From Paenibacillus sp. RUD330 (GTDB lineage: Bacteria; Bacillota; Bacilli; Paenibacillales; Paenibacillaceae), in NCBI RefSeq assembly GCF_002243345.2, contig NZ_CP022655.2, forward strand, positions 5,450,001 to 5,514,000: DNA of 64,000 nt, written 5' to 3'. Positions 23,950-34,593 of the stretch are shown here, piece by piece. The notes below the pieces were generated by a model, which was not told the origin of the DNA, did not search any database, and saw only the letters and a list, made by a program, of their open reading frames with translations. The position numbers and the translations under genes are program-made. Positions within the stretch are counted from its first letter, which is position 1. Each line of letters begins with the position of its first letter.

Positions 23950-26900
23950 TCATAGCTCGCGGGGGACAATTACAAGAGTGCCGTCACCGTTGATGATGAA
24001 TGTACCATTATCGATCCATTCGTTTATTGCTTCCGAAAGTTCCTCGGTGAAATCCTCGCCAAACTGGATAAAATACGAATTATTTTCCATTACTATGGTG
24101 CCGTTGTTGGCAAACGACGGGTGGTTATGGACCTTTAGCGTGCCCTCAATGGTAAGCTTTGTGCCTGCAGCCACAACAAATGGATCACTCACAATAAGCG
24201 TTACGCCTTCCGGAATTGTCAAATTGCCCGTTAGCGTAGCTGGGCCTGACATGGATACTACCGTGTTCGAGACTTGAGTGAGATTCGTCAGTCCGGCTGA
24301 TTGGGCAACCGCGATCCATGTAGGGATAATGTTGTCCGAAATCAACTTCACCGCATTCGTGGCCGCACTTCCTAGAGCGCCGTAATCTGCGTCGACAGTA
24401 ACCGTAACTTTCAGCCTCTTGCCTCCATCCGCTGCCTTAACCGTGTAACTTGCCGTTGTGGCGTCAACACCCTTGGCAGGGATATAGTCTCCGGGTAATA
24501 GGTCTTCCGTATACCACTGATACGTAACGCGGTCGCCAGGCGGATTGCCATCAGCCATCAAGACATCCGCATGCAGGGTATCACCTATTCTAGGATTTGT
24601 ATTGTCTATAATAGGATAATTATCAAAACCAGCGATTACCGCATTGGTTACCGTGGTTTTCGTTCCGGCAACCGGACCTAAGCCTGTCACAATGACTTTC
24701 AGCTTCTTGCCTATATCTCCTGCTACAGGTCTGTAAAATCCGGCTCCCTGGGATTCGAAGACTTCACCTGTTGCATTCTGATACGTCCCGCTCCCTGTTT
24801 CCGTTTCTACTTGCCATTGAAAAGACACTCGACCTTCTGTCGGATTACCATCACTCATCGATACTCTGGCATAAACACCGGAATTTACCCCGCGCCAACC
24901 AACCCCCGGATTTACATTGGGAATTGTTACGCCAGTGATATAGATAGAATCGATCACCGTGCTTGTCGTAGCGGTTTTTGTTCCGGTTGCCGGGCTTACG
25001 CCCATCACCACAACCTGCAGTTTCTTACCCATGTCATCCGCCGCAACCGTATAGCTCGCTGTCGCGTTGCCCGTACCCGTCGCATTCTGGTACGTTCCGC
25101 TTCCAGCCGCCGACTCTACTTTCCATTGGTAGATCACTCGGTTGCCTGCAACATTACCATCTTGCATGGTTGCGCTAGCCGTAAGGATCGCATCAATGGT
25201 CGGATATATATTATCTATCGTTACTCCCGCGACACCAACAGGCACCGCGCTTGTTGCTGCGCTTGTTGCCGTTCCCGATGCTCCCGCTGCACCCGTCACC
25301 ACAACTTGCAGTTTCTTACCCGAATCTGCTTCTGCAACCGTGTATGTTGCGGTTTGGCTGCCCGTGCCCGCTGCATCCTGGTATGTTCCACTATCTGCCG
25401 TCGTTTCTACTTTCCATTGGTAGTTCACTCGGCTGCCCGCTGCATTGCCATCTCCCATGGTGACATTGGCAGCAAGGGTATCTCCCACGATAGGATTGAC
25501 AATATTGATCGTTACCCCTGAGACTGGTATGAGCACTGCACTAGTTGCTATACTCGTTTCTGTTCCCGTTGCTTCCTCTGCGCCGGTAACCGCAACTCTC
25601 AGTTTCTTACCCATATCCGCCATTGCAATCGTGTAGCTCGCCGTTGTGCTGCCCGAACCGGATGCATTTTGGTACGTCCCGCTACCTACATTCGTTTCTA
25701 CTTGCCATTGATAAGCCGCTCGGTTGCCTACTGGATTACCGTCGCTTATTGTCGCAGTAGCCGTAAGGGTATCTCCCACTTTATAAGACGCTTGAAGAAT
25801 GATACCTGCATAATTTACGGAGGGACCCGCCTTCCACTGAGCGGTGTACGCAATATCCTGGGCGGGCATCGTTTCAGGCATGGCGGAAAGCAAAGGAGAC
25901 CACTCCTTGAACACATTGCCTGCCTTTGTCACTTGCGGCGCAGAGACGATAAACGTGGACGCGCCGTACACCACATTTATCGTGGTTCCGCCCGTACCTC
26001 CATTGGCATCAAACGTCACCTTGTAGCTGTTGCGCGCGTAATACAGTTTCAAATGCAGCGGGCTATTCGTCGAATCCCCCACTACCCCTGATGCGATAGT
26101 ACCCGACATGCCGCTGTTATACGTGAAGCCTTCATAACTTTTGGGCGTTCCGGTAACTGTATTATTGGCTGGAGCAACTATCGTCTCGGATTCGGTTATC
26201 GTATATGCACCCGTTAGATCTTGCCGAATATGGTCTACCGTATAAGAACCCTGTTTCCATTGTGACGTGAAAGTGACATTATGCCCTGGCATTGTCGCGG
26301 GTATGGAAGGCGACCATCCCATGAACACGGCATTTCCATTGGTTACAGCAGGTGTCCATATGTTCATATTCTGACCATAATAGATCGTCTTGTTAATAGG
26401 GTTGGTATAACCGCCAACAAGCGTACCTCCGTTTGGATCAAATGTTGCGAGATACTGGTTACGTTTGTAATACATCTTTAGAACAGTAGTCCCATCGGCC
26501 GCGATTGTACTCGTGAGAAGCGTGCCTGGGGCAGAACTGTCATAGCTAAAGCCCTCATAACTCTTTGGCGTTGCGTTAATTGCCGTATCCGTCGTTCCTT
26601 TTAATAATTCCACATCAGCGATTGTATATGTGTTACCTCCGATGGGATATCCGTATTGGTCCTTTCCCATATCCTGCTGCAAGTATACGATTTTGTAAGG
26701 CGTATCGTTTCTGGCTGTCCACGTCGCGGTGTATGTAGCGTCTTGACTCGGCATGGCGTTCGGAACGGATGGCGACCATCCGGCGAACGAATAGCCTGGC
26801 CTTGTCATTACCGGTATTTGAGTGGATATGTCCTTCCCGATTGGCGCGCTTACCGTACTCCCGGCAGATGAAGCCCCATAGCCTAATTTGAAGGTCATCA

Positions 26901-29900
26901 TCCGATCCGCGGGCCGGTAATAAATTCTGGCGACTGCCGTGCCGTCTCCCTTAATGTACACACCGCTTACAGAACCAGTTAAATAACCTTGGAGCGCGAA
27001 TTTGTTGGAGGTGATATTAATCTCCGTATTTGTTGTCCCCTGCAAGTTCTCCGTAGCCGCAAGGCTGGCATCTCCTCTGTTCGGATCTATTAAATAATGT
27101 TCAACGGCATACGGCGTATTGCTGTTCGGCACCCAGTGCGCATAAAGGTGGAGATCCTTTGCCGGCATTGTGTTAGAAATCGTATACTTCGTGCCGCCGT
27201 CAAGAGCCGTATACCAGCCTTTAAAGGTATATCCTGAATATACGGGAGCCTGAACATCAATTTTTGCATCATAGGGCGCAGAAATGACTCTGTTGATCTC
27301 ACCGTTCCTCAGTTCCAGTTCGATCGTATAATTACCCTGTCTCGATGACCAATACAATGGCAACGTGCGCTTTATTGGGGATGCGCTGAAAGCCAAGGAC
27401 GCATTCTTCCATGTAATAACCAAGTTGCCTGCGCTCACCGAATTGCTCTTGTTGGCAACTTCTATCGTTCTGGTGCTCGGATTATACTTGAAATCAGGAT
27501 TATCCACCTGGATATCGAAATTGGATGGATCATAAACTTTGGCAGTCGCGTCTCCTGTTTTCATATCGATTCCATTCATCGTAAACAGTTTGTCCGGAAC
27601 TTGGAAGGAGGTCGCAGCAGGCACGAATGTAAATCCAAGCGAATCATCCTGGGGGTATGCGAAGTCATCGGCATTGTTTTGCGACCCCGCAGAATAAAGC
27701 AGCCATTCATTTTCGTACAGCGGAACATCTCCCGAGAGCAAACCGCCGCCCAGCTGCGCCCCGACTACTGAAACCAAGTAAACTCCCGATTCCAAATACA
27801 AAGCGCCTAGAGAATCGGCCGTCTTGCCGGCGGACGTATTCGTCAGCTGGTAGTAGAAATATCCCCATAATTTCAAATAAATTCCAGCCTCTGCAGAGGC
27901 GCCTATACTATTCAATTTAACACTTAAAATACCTGCCTTAAGTTCCATTAGAAGACCTGCGCGCAATCCTATAGTACCCAGGACATAGAACTTAAACTGA
28001 TAGTTACCATCACCTTGTAAACTTAAGGTGCTGCTGCTGCCTGTAAAAGAATAAACCTTTACGGTAGCCGTATACCTCTTGGCGCTCTGATAACTATAAT
28101 CCGCACCCACCGTCAGATTCGGATTGACACTGACGACAAGAGTAGCCGTAAATTCAACTTGAACGAGACCCGCGCAAACACTTGGACGGTTCCTCACGAG
28201 TTCTTTGCTTAGGAACGGAACCCATTCCGTTTCGTTCTTCAGCAGGCTCCGATACTTGTTCTTCAATGTAGTCGCGGAGATTGCCCCGGAATCATCGACA
28301 CCCTCAAGCAGCGCTTGAATCTGCTGAGCGATGTTTACTGCGTTGTTTATCTTATTCCAGTCCTTTAAAGCATCCTTTAGATTAGTCTTTGCGATGGTGC
28401 CGATCTCGGCCGTTATCGTGATGCCTGTGTACGTATAGGCATCTAGGTTGGCCGTTATGACATAGTCATCTATGATAGGAACGAACAAAATTTTATGGGT
28501 CTGCGTCTGGCCATTAATACTGAGACCAAAATGCATTTCTTCAAGGAACGTGCTCGTCAGATGAATAATAATGACATCTTTATTGTCGTTGTTGGAATCA
28601 ATGACGATATCGCACTTCACTTGGAGAGAGACGCTAACCCCCGTATATCCCGGAAAATGCTGCAATTGACTGCCTATCGAAGGTATGATAGTTAGATTTT
28701 CCACGCTTACTTTTTTGCTGGAGTTTGTTGCAGCCATCGGTGCAAGCGCGTTGTACTGCTGCTTGAAGCTGTCGGTTTGCAGCGCCGCAGTGGACAAATA
28801 ATTAGCCGCTTGATTGACGAATCCACTTGCTACGGCTTGCTGCTTGATTTGCCCTTCCAGACTCGCGACTTCGGCATTCGATAATAACTGATCTCCGTCG
28901 AGCGTTTGCTTCTGATAGAAATTCAGAGGGTTCTCTAGTTGTTCCTCCGTTGCATCTGTATAAGTAAGGATATCCATATCTTCCGCATGCGTGATCGACG
29001 TGATGAGTCCGTATCCTGCAGAAGTGGCTCCGCTGCCGAATTCACCATTGTAGAAAGCGATAAAGTCCCCTGCTTTTACAACGGTGAGCTCATCCAGACC
29101 CAGCGGCGAATACTTACTATTACTATAGTTCATCGTTGTATGCTCTAGCGTGATAGAGTGGTTCGTCGCGCTTCCATCCGTGTCCGCTGTCGTGCTCACA
29201 GGAAGAACGTTCGGTTTAACTAACACTTTCTCGGGATCTGCATGGGTATAGGTGTAGGTGTTGCCGCTTTTCGCCGTGATCTCTACATAAGCCACATCGC
29301 CGTTGCCGGCGTCGCTTGTATGTACAGTACGCTGATCAGGCCGAACACCTGTATATATGGCAACGGTATCGCCAACTTGAACCGAATGACCGTCATAATC
29401 GAAAGTACCGTTTAAAACGTTAACTGAGCCCAGACTTGTTCTGCTATCGCCAACCTCCGCAGTGATAACCGGAATCGATAGGGAGTCCACATCCGTACCG
29501 TTCTCCGTCATGTTCGATACGTCCGAGAACGGCACATAAACCATGTCATGGTTTAGCGGTAACTGCACGACCTCTTGTTTGGCAATGTCAAAAACATAGA
29601 TCGTGGTCGTAGGGTCTTGACCTGCAAAAGAAAGATGGGCGTCCGTAAGCGTAAGCTGGTAGGTGTTCCCTTCCTCGAACGCGCCGCCTTTGGCAACTAC
29701 AATGAACTGACCATGCGAGCCGGTTACTTCAATGCCTGCAAATTGGGGATTGCCCGGCGATTCAAACTTCATTCCAGCTTTCACTTGGTCTACCGTCATG
29801 TTGCCCGTAGCATCATCCACTTTGATCGTGAAGCTCGGCGCTTGATCCAGAACCGTAATACTCGGAATACTTTGAACGGCATCATCGAGGCTTTCAATAT

Positions 29901-30948
29901 ATTTGGCATACAACGTCATGTTTTCGTTGACTGTACTGCCATCGGCGAATATTCGTGTAAGATCACTGTTCTTATACCAACCTTGAAAAATAAACCCTTG
30001 CTTCACTGGAACCGGAAGATTGCTCATAGTTTCACCTTTGTGGAGCTGAAGGCTAGCAATAGCCGGTCCGCCATTTGTTACAAACGTAATGGCATAAGTA
30101 ACAGCGTCGCTACTTCCTGAGTTACCGCCACCGCCGCTGCTAGCATTCTCGGTTATTGGTGTTGGCGTTGGTGATGGCGAAGGTGTTGGAACTACTTGAT
30201 TCTGGCTCGCCCAAACCTTTACAACTTCGTTGCTGCGCATGCAAAAAGCAGCCGCTTCAACACGAGTTGCGCTAGACTTGGGTTTGAAATCACCATGCTC
30301 GTCTCCGGTAAGCAAGCCTGCCTGCCATAGCTTGACAACCGCATCGACCGCCCAAGGAGAAATATCCGCGATGTCACTCGGTAACGTTGTTACTTTGACG
30401 TTCGTTTGATAAGCGATGTTTTCATTTTCAAAATATCGTAATGTCAGCGTCACCATCATTTCTCTTGATAGAGTCTTGTTGGGCGAGAAGGTGTCGCCAC
30501 CCGTACCGCTTGTAATGCCTTTCTCAACTGCCCATTGCACATAAGGCGCATACCAAGCAGTCAGCGGCACATCTGTAAATACAGAAGTGGTGAATTTACC
30601 TGCATCAACACCTGCGATTCGTCCAAGCACCGTTACATACATGGCACGAGTCATTGTACTCTTCGGCGAGAAGGTATCTTGTCCAGTACCCGTGAATATA
30701 TCATTTTGCAGCACATACATTACAGCATCGTAGAACCAATCCGTTGATTTTACATCTTGAAATGTATTTTGCGCTGTCCCTGCATTCCGTGATGCATCAT
30801 GCCATGTTATTGGCGTAGAAGAGGAACCTGTTGGCGCGACCGCACTTGTTGGAGCAGCAAATGCCCACGTTGATAATAACGATACCAGAATAGAAAATAA
30901 AAGTAAGAAGCTAATCGTTCGCTTATGCCACTTGTTCAAGTCCAACAT
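23950..30948 (-). CDS. Giant S-layer-anchored surface protein with InlB-type and Ig-like repeats
   Basis: The 2332-residue product has a signal peptide (residues about 9-32, ending AFA). Three SLH domains follow (about 63-245, e.g. FQDVKSTDWFYDAVMYVLQN and FTDVPLTAWYAPYVQWAVEK) that should bind pyruvylated cell-wall polymer. After a PTPSPSPTPTP linker comes an InlB-type B repeat (about 285-350, GFIFQGWYKN) and an unassigned middle (about 350-1200). More InlB/MucBP-like repeats (about 1206-1705, GYTFKGWYT, GYSFAGWSP) and five Ig-like repeats (about 1707-2190, YQWQVET) follow, then a tail rich in beta strands. Likely an adhesin or envelope protein. Start ATG 30948 sits tight against GGAAGG; TTG 30939 would have better spacing. 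It lies in cassette C-E behind a large regulator gene. Confidence 0.88.
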   Translation of the reverse strand: MLDLNKWHKRTISFLLLFSILVSLLSTWAFAAPTSAVAPTGSSSTPITWHDASRNAGTAQNTFQDVKSTDWFYDAVMYVLQNDIFTGTGQDTFSPKSTMTRAMYVTVLGRIAGVDAGKFTTSVFTDVPLTAWYAPYVQWAVEKGITSGTGGDTFSPNKTLSREMMVTLTLRYFENENIAYQTNVKVTTLPSDIADISPWAVDAVVKLWQAGLLTGDEHGDFKPKSSATRVEAAAFCMRSNEVVKVWASQNQVVPTPSPSPTPTPITENASSGGGGNSGSSDAVTYAITFVTNGGPAIASLQLHKGETMSNLPVPVKQGFIFQGWYKNSDLTRIFADGSTVNENMTLYAKYIESLDDAVQSIPSITVLDQAPSFTIKVDDATGNMTVDQVKAGMKFESPGNPQFAGIEVTGSHGQFIVVAKGGAFEEGNTYQLTLTDAHLSFAGQDPTTTIYVFDIAKQEVVQLPLNHDMVYVPFSDVSNMTENGTDVDSLSIPVITAEVGDSRTSLGSVNVLNGTFDYDGHSVQVGDTVAIYTGVRPDQRTVHTSDAGNGDVAYVEITAKSGNTYTYTHADPEKVLVKPNVLPVSTTADTDGSATNHSITLEHTTMNYSNSKYSPLGLDELTVVKAGDFIAFYNGEFGSGATSAGYGLITSITHAEDMDILTYTDATEEQLENPLNFYQKQTLDGDQLLSNAEVASLEGQIKQQAVASGFVNQAANYLSTAALQTDSFKQQYNALAPMAATNSSKKVSVENLTIIPSIGSQLQHFPGYTGVSVSLQVKCDIVIDSNNDNKDVIIIHLTSTFLEEMHFGLSINGQTQTHKILFVPIIDDYVITANLDAYTYTGITITAEIGTIAKTNLKDALKDWNKINNAVNIAQQIQALLEGVDDSGAISATTLKNKYRSLLKNETEWVPFLSKELVRNRPSVCAGLVQVEFTATLVVSVNPNLTVGADYSYQSAKRYTATVKVYSFTGSSSTLSLQGDGNYQFKFYVLGTIGLRAGLLMELKAGILSVKLNSIGASAEAGIYLKLWGYFYYQLTNTSAGKTADSLGALYLESGVYLVSVVGAQLGGGLLSGDVPLYENEWLLYSAGSQNNADDFAYPQDDSLGFTFVPAATSFQVPDKLFTMNGIDMKTGDATAKVYDPSNFDIQVDNPDFKYNPSTRTIEVANKSNSVSAGNLVITWKNASLAFSASPIKRTLPLYWSSRQGNYTIELELRNGEINRVISAPYDAKIDVQAPVYSGYTFKGWYTALDGGTKYTISNTMPAKDLHLYAHWVPNSNTPYAVEHYLIDPNRGDASLAATENLQGTTNTEINITSNKFALQGYLTGSVSGVYIKGDGTAVARIYYRPADRMMTFKLGYGASSAGSTVSAPIGKDISTQIPVMTRPGYSFAGWSPSVPNAMPSQDATYTATWTARNDTPYKIVYLQQDMGKDQYGYPIGGNTYTIADVELLKGTTDTAINATPKSYEGFSYDSSAPGTLLTSTIAADGTTVLKMYYKRNQYLATFDPNGGTLVGGYTNPINKTIYYGQNMNIWTPAVTNGNAVFMGWSPSIPATMPGHNVTFTSQWKQGSYTVDHIRQDLTGAYTITESETIVAPANNTVTGTPKSYEGFTYNSGMSGTIASGVVGDSTNSPLHLKLYYARNSYKVTFDANGGTGGTTINVVYGASTFIVSAPQVTKAGNVFKEWSPLLSAMPETMPAQDIAYTAQWKAGPSVNYAGIILQASYKVGDTLTATATISDGNPVGNRAAYQWQVETNVGSGTYQNASGSGSTTASYTIAMADMGKKLRVAVTGAEEATGTETSIATSAVLIPVSGVTINIVNPIVGDTLAANVTMGDGNAAGSRVNYQWKVETTADSGTYQDAAGTGSQTATYTVAEADSGKKLQVVVTGAAGASGTATSAATSAVPVGVAGVTIDNIYPTIDAILTASATMQDGNVAGNRVIYQWKVESAAGSGTYQNATGTGNATASYTVAADDMGKKLQVVVMGVSPATGTKTATTSTVIDSIYITGVTIPNVNPGVGWRGVNSGVYARVSMSDGNPTEGRVSFQWQVETETGSGTYQNATGEVFESQGAGFYRPVAGDIGKKLKVIVTGLGPVAGTKTTVTNAVIAGFDNYPIIDNTNPRIGDTLHADVLMADGNPPGDRVTYQWYTEDLLPGDYIPAKGVDATTASYTVKAADGGKRLKVTVTVDADYGALGSAATNAVKLISDNIIPTWIAVAQSAGLTNLTQVSNTVVSMSGPATLTGNLTIPEGVTLIVSDPFVVAAGTKLTIEGTLKVHNHPSFANNGTIVMENNSYFIQFGEDFTEELSEAINEWIDNGTFIINGDGTLVIVPREL
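24340..25830 (-). repeat. Five tandem Ig-like repeats inside the SLH protein
   Basis: Five units of about 95-105 codons each contain VGDTL-like, DGNxxGxRxxYQWQVE and GKKLxVxVTG motifs (YQWQVET, YQWKVET, YQWKVES, FQWQVET, YQWYTED). DNA similarity between units makes this a site for recombination and length variation. Confidence 0.8.
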
Positions 30949-31119
30949 CCTTCCGATATGATAATCAATCCAATATCTGTCCGGCTCGGCTAGGCATTTT
31001 TCGAAAGTTTAGGCGCCGATAAAATCAGACAAAATAACTACTAAACCCCTGCAGGATGTCGATATTCTGCTACAACTTAGCACAGGCGGTCTAAACAAAC
31101 CCTAAACAATCCGCTCATA

Positions 31120-31166
31120 GAAAAAGGAGTATCCCTCAGTCATACTCGATGACTGAGGGATACTCC
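31120..31166 (-). terminator. Terminator of the MalT/BTAD regulator gene
   Basis: Perfect 18-bp stem (31126-31143 with 31149-31166; ends GGAGTATCCC/GGGATACTCC) with a 5-nt loop. On the minus strand it is followed by TTTTTC. It begins 18 nt past the stop codon at 31184 and separates the regulator from the SLH gene. Confidence 0.9.
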
Positions 31167-31183
31167 CTTCAAAGTAAAATGCT

Positions 31184-34100
31184 TCAGTTTATATCCAGCA
31201 GTCTCCTGACCGCTTCCTTTGGCTTCATTCCGAACTCGGTCAACAACATCTTCTGGAGCGCCTCATATTGCTTGATCGCTGAAAAGCGGTTACCTGCCAG
31301 CACCATCACGCGGATGAGCAGCTCATGAATATAATCATTCAACGGATCGCGCGCAAGCGCCTGCCTCAGCAGTTCCGCAGCCACATCATACTGCCCCATT
31401 TCCTTCTCACGTTCATGGAGACGAAGCAACATCTCGACGTACTGGTTTTCCAGGCGAACTCGCGTCGGCTCTGCCCATACGTACGAGGTGCCTGCCATAT
31501 AGCCTTCTCCATATAATTGAACTAGCTCACTGGCAAAGTCCCGCAGCTTGATATCATCGATCTGCGTCTGAGCCGCCAGCAAACGATTCCAGTCAACGAG
31601 ATCACATTCCAACTGACTCATATCGATTCGGTAACCGTCTCCCACATGCTGAACGATGCCATCAAGGCCGATTTGGCTTAAAGCCTTGCGTAAATAGTGA
31701 GCCGTCGTATTAAACTGGGCCCCTGCCCTTTCAACTTGCACCTCTCCCCACAAAGAATCGAGAATTCGATCCCTGCTCACCGCCTCGCCGCGATGATGAA
31801 GGAGAAAGGCCATCAACTCTTCGGTTTTGGATGTCCGCCACTTGATCGCAGTACCGTTCTCCGTCTCTACACGCAATCGCCCAAAACATCGAATCTTCAT
31901 TCGCGGACGTGTGTTATTCATGTGAAACGCATCTAGTATGAGACCCGCATAACTGGACACATCCGTCGATCCCGCCCCCTTGTCTCCATGCGACTGCACA
32001 TAAATAGACAACAGCTCCGCCATCGCCGCGCCTTCGTTAACGAAGCTGCGGATGAACCCTTGCGGCTTCGCGATACGCAGTGCGATACCCAGCTTCGCCA
32101 GCGCCGGCTCAATCCGACCATTATTATATAACGCCATGCTTTGCAAAATCAGAATGTGAATGCGGTCCCGCAGACGGTCTTCCTTCGTCAACAGATGATA
32201 CTGCCGCTCTGCGAGAGAAAGCGCTTGTTCGTATTGTTCGCATGCGGCAAGCACGCGAACCAGCGCCAACTGTTCGGGCACTTTGTCCAGCGTTGCCTCG
32301 TCCGAGTATGACATCCCACATTGCTTCAACCATCGCTGAGCAGACGCCAAGTCGCCTTGACGCACCGCCAGGCTGGCCTGTTCCGCTTCGATTTTCCGTA
32401 GGAAGATTTCATAGTCCGGTGAATCGATCCTCAGCTTAAGTCGTTCTAGCAGCGCCGCAGCTTCTAGTGAGTTCCCCTTCGCTTCTTGAATTCTCGAAGC
32501 CGCCACATCCAGTTGATACATATTGCGAGGAACGGGCGCGAGTCCGTCCGCGCGGTTCATACGGTTGATCCAAACTTCCGCTTCCTCTAACCGATTCCAC
32601 TCGCACAATAGCTTGGCATATGACGCATACATCGGCGTCGCATACGGATGGTTCACGTGATCCCGCCAATGACCCGTCATCCTGGCGAAAAATTGTGCCG
32701 CGCCATGATAGTCGTTAATGTAGCACAGATGGTCATCAAACTCTTCTACGGAATAATGTCTATTGTTGCCGCCTTGAATAAACAAGCTGTGCTCAGGTGC
32801 AGACTTATCCCCGCGGATAAAATATTCAGCTGTGCTGACAAGGTCTTTGGATACATAGGCAGCAGAAGCGCAGATATAATAGATTTCTCCCATCGTCGCA
32901 CACCATACGTCCGCATCCATATGATCCTTCATCGCTTCAAAACGGACCCGAAGCCGCTTCGCTCGATCCGGAATGCTTTTAAACTGCCGAATACCAACCA
33001 TCGCATACAAATAAAAAAGCTCGAGGAATGGCCTATGCGATAAGTATTGCTCAGGCACTTTCATCACCCAGCGAGCAACGACGAAGTTTTTGCCGCCAAT
33101 CAGAAATTCATGCAGATAACCCTCGATCAGTCGAACGGCGTCATCATACTGCCGCCCCGCCAAGTAGTGCTCTGCCGCTTCTTCGACAAAGCCATTATTT
33201 TCGAGCCATTGCGCGGCTCGCGCATTCGCTTGAACCCACAGCTCAGGCTCTGTTCGAGCGAGCATCGACTGTAGAAAATCAGACAGCAGATGGTGATAAC
33301 GATACCATCTGCGTTGATCGTCCAATGGAATAATGAATAGCTGTAGCTGTTCCAATTGTTCCAGCTGTTGCTGGCCTCCCGACTGGCCGGTCACCGCCTC
33401 GCACAAGGCGTAATTCATCTGGTTTAATACGGAGGTTTGCAGCAAAAAACCGAGCATCGCCTCCGGCAGATCGCCAATGACTTCCTCCAACAAGTAATTC
33501 GATACGAGCTGTTGCTGACCGCTGAACTGACGGATCATTTCAGCCACATTGCCGCTCCGTTTCAGGGAGATGGCCGCCAGACGCAATCCGCTAATCCAGC
33601 CTTCGGTTTGGTTGTACAATATATGGAGTTGCTCCATCGACAGCTTCAATTCCGTCGTATCTTGGAAGAAATCGGATACTTCCTCAGGTCGGAACCGCAA
33701 TTGTTCAATCGTAATCCGTCGCATCTGGCCTTTCGACAACAATCTTGTTGTCGGGAAGGATAGGTCATTGCGACTTGCGATATATAAATGAATATGATCG
33801 GGAAGATATTCGAGCAAGTAGCTCATCGACTTCTGGATGGCGGGCATCGTCACCAGGTGATAATCGTCAATTAGGATGACCAGCTCGCCTGGCAATCGAT
33901 ACAACTCGTTCAACAGCGCAGTCATTGCCGGCTCCATTGACGCGGAAGACGCAGAGGGCCCCTGAGCTAGCAGTGGCCAAACCGTCCGGCCAAAACCTAC
34001 AATCCGATTCTGGATCGAAGCGATGACCGTGTTCCAGAATGTAATCCATCCGTCGTCCTGCTTGCCGAGTGATACCCATGCAACAGATTTCTCTCTTTGT

Positions 34101-34261
34101 CTGGCCCATTCGCTTAACGCCGTCGTTTTCCCATAGCCGGATGGAGCGAATACGAACGTCAGCTTCGCATCCATGCCCTGATCTAGCATACGAATCAGAT
34201 CCGAGCGAATAACCAAAGTATGCCGTTCATGAGGAATATGCATCTTTGTTGCGGCAATCAT
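31184..34261 (-). CDS. Large MalT-like STAND ATPase regulator with C-terminal BTAD/OmpR-type domain
   Basis: The 1025-residue product starts with a MalT/LuxR-type NTPase: Walker A FAPSGYGKTTALSEWA (about 38-53), Walker B ELVILIDDYHLV (about 125) and EGWISGLRLAAISLK (about 230). A helical TPR-like region covers about 380-780. The C-terminus has an OmpR-like winged helix (about 810-905, IRCFGRLRVETENG, HRGEAVSRDRILDSLWGE) and a BTAD (about 915-1025). These one-component activators switch on after ligand binding and oligomerisation. Start ATG 34261 has GGAGGG. It lies directly upstream of the SLH-protein gene, its likely target. The inducer is unknown. Confidence 0.88.
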   Translation of the reverse strand: MIAATKMHIPHERHTLVIRSDLIRMLDQGMDAKLTFVFAPSGYGKTTALSEWARQREKSVAWVSLGKQDDGWITFWNTVIASIQNRIVGFGRTVWPLLAQGPSASSASMEPAMTALLNELYRLPGELVILIDDYHLVTMPAIQKSMSYLLEYLPDHIHLYIASRNDLSFPTTRLLSKGQMRRITIEQLRFRPEEVSDFFQDTTELKLSMEQLHILYNQTEGWISGLRLAAISLKRSGNVAEMIRQFSGQQQLVSNYLLEEVIGDLPEAMLGFLLQTSVLNQMNYALCEAVTGQSGGQQQLEQLEQLQLFIIPLDDQRRWYRYHHLLSDFLQSMLARTEPELWVQANARAAQWLENNGFVEEAAEHYLAGRQYDDAVRLIEGYLHEFLIGGKNFVVARWVMKVPEQYLSHRPFLELFYLYAMVGIRQFKSIPDRAKRLRVRFEAMKDHMDADVWCATMGEIYYICASAAYVSKDLVSTAEYFIRGDKSAPEHSLFIQGGNNRHYSVEEFDDHLCYINDYHGAAQFFARMTGHWRDHVNHPYATPMYASYAKLLCEWNRLEEAEVWINRMNRADGLAPVPRNMYQLDVAASRIQEAKGNSLEAAALLERLKLRIDSPDYEIFLRKIEAEQASLAVRQGDLASAQRWLKQCGMSYSDEATLDKVPEQLALVRVLAACEQYEQALSLAERQYHLLTKEDRLRDRIHILILQSMALYNNGRIEPALAKLGIALRIAKPQGFIRSFVNEGAAMAELLSIYVQSHGDKGAGSTDVSSYAGLILDAFHMNNTRPRMKIRCFGRLRVETENGTAIKWRTSKTEELMAFLLHHRGEAVSRDRILDSLWGEVQVERAGAQFNTTAHYLRKALSQIGLDGIVQHVGDGYRIDMSQLECDLVDWNRLLAAQTQIDDIKLRDFASELVQLYGEGYMAGTSYVWAEPTRVRLENQYVEMLLRLHEREKEMGQYDVAAELLRQALARDPLNDYIHELLIRVMVLAGNRFSAIKQYEALQKMLLTEFGMKPKEAVRRLLDIN

Positions 34262-34368
34262 CAAGGCACCCTCCGGAAGTAAGACTGAAAATGAGTAATG
34301 AAGTGTAACTTCGACAACAAGTCGTAAATTCCTACGTCTTATTGGCAAACTTAGTGTCACCGTTATAA

Positions 34369-34396
34369 TTTCGCCCTATTTGTGATAAGGTTCAGC
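34369..34396 (-). repeat. rlmH-type attachment site E
   Basis: Minus-strand reading GCT GAA CCT TAT CAC AAA TAG, then GGCGAAAT: A-E-P-Y-H-K plus stop. The TAG stop and one-base-shorter spacing are shared with the resident rlmH end (site A), not with B, C or D. Outer arms ATTTCGCC and GGCGAAAAAT give an inverted repeat. Confidence 0.75.
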
Positions 34397-34593
34397 TTAA
34401 CGGTTCTACCGGCGAAAAATGTGAATAATGCTGCCGTAGCAGCTCTCCCCGTGCGTTTATTAGGTGATTTATTTCAGTTATGCTATAAAATATTGTGGTT
34501 TAAAGTACGTCACCCCACGCGCATTGGGGAACTTCCCATAAAACGATGTATCAGGTCTTTCGGCACTGTGGTACGATTCTCCGCGCTGTCCGT

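Noticed and set aside
24340-25830. Tandem repeats resembling a repeat array such as CRISPR
   Set aside because: Units are about 300 nt, in frame, and encode Ig-like domains of the SLH protein; there are no short identical repeats with unique spacers.
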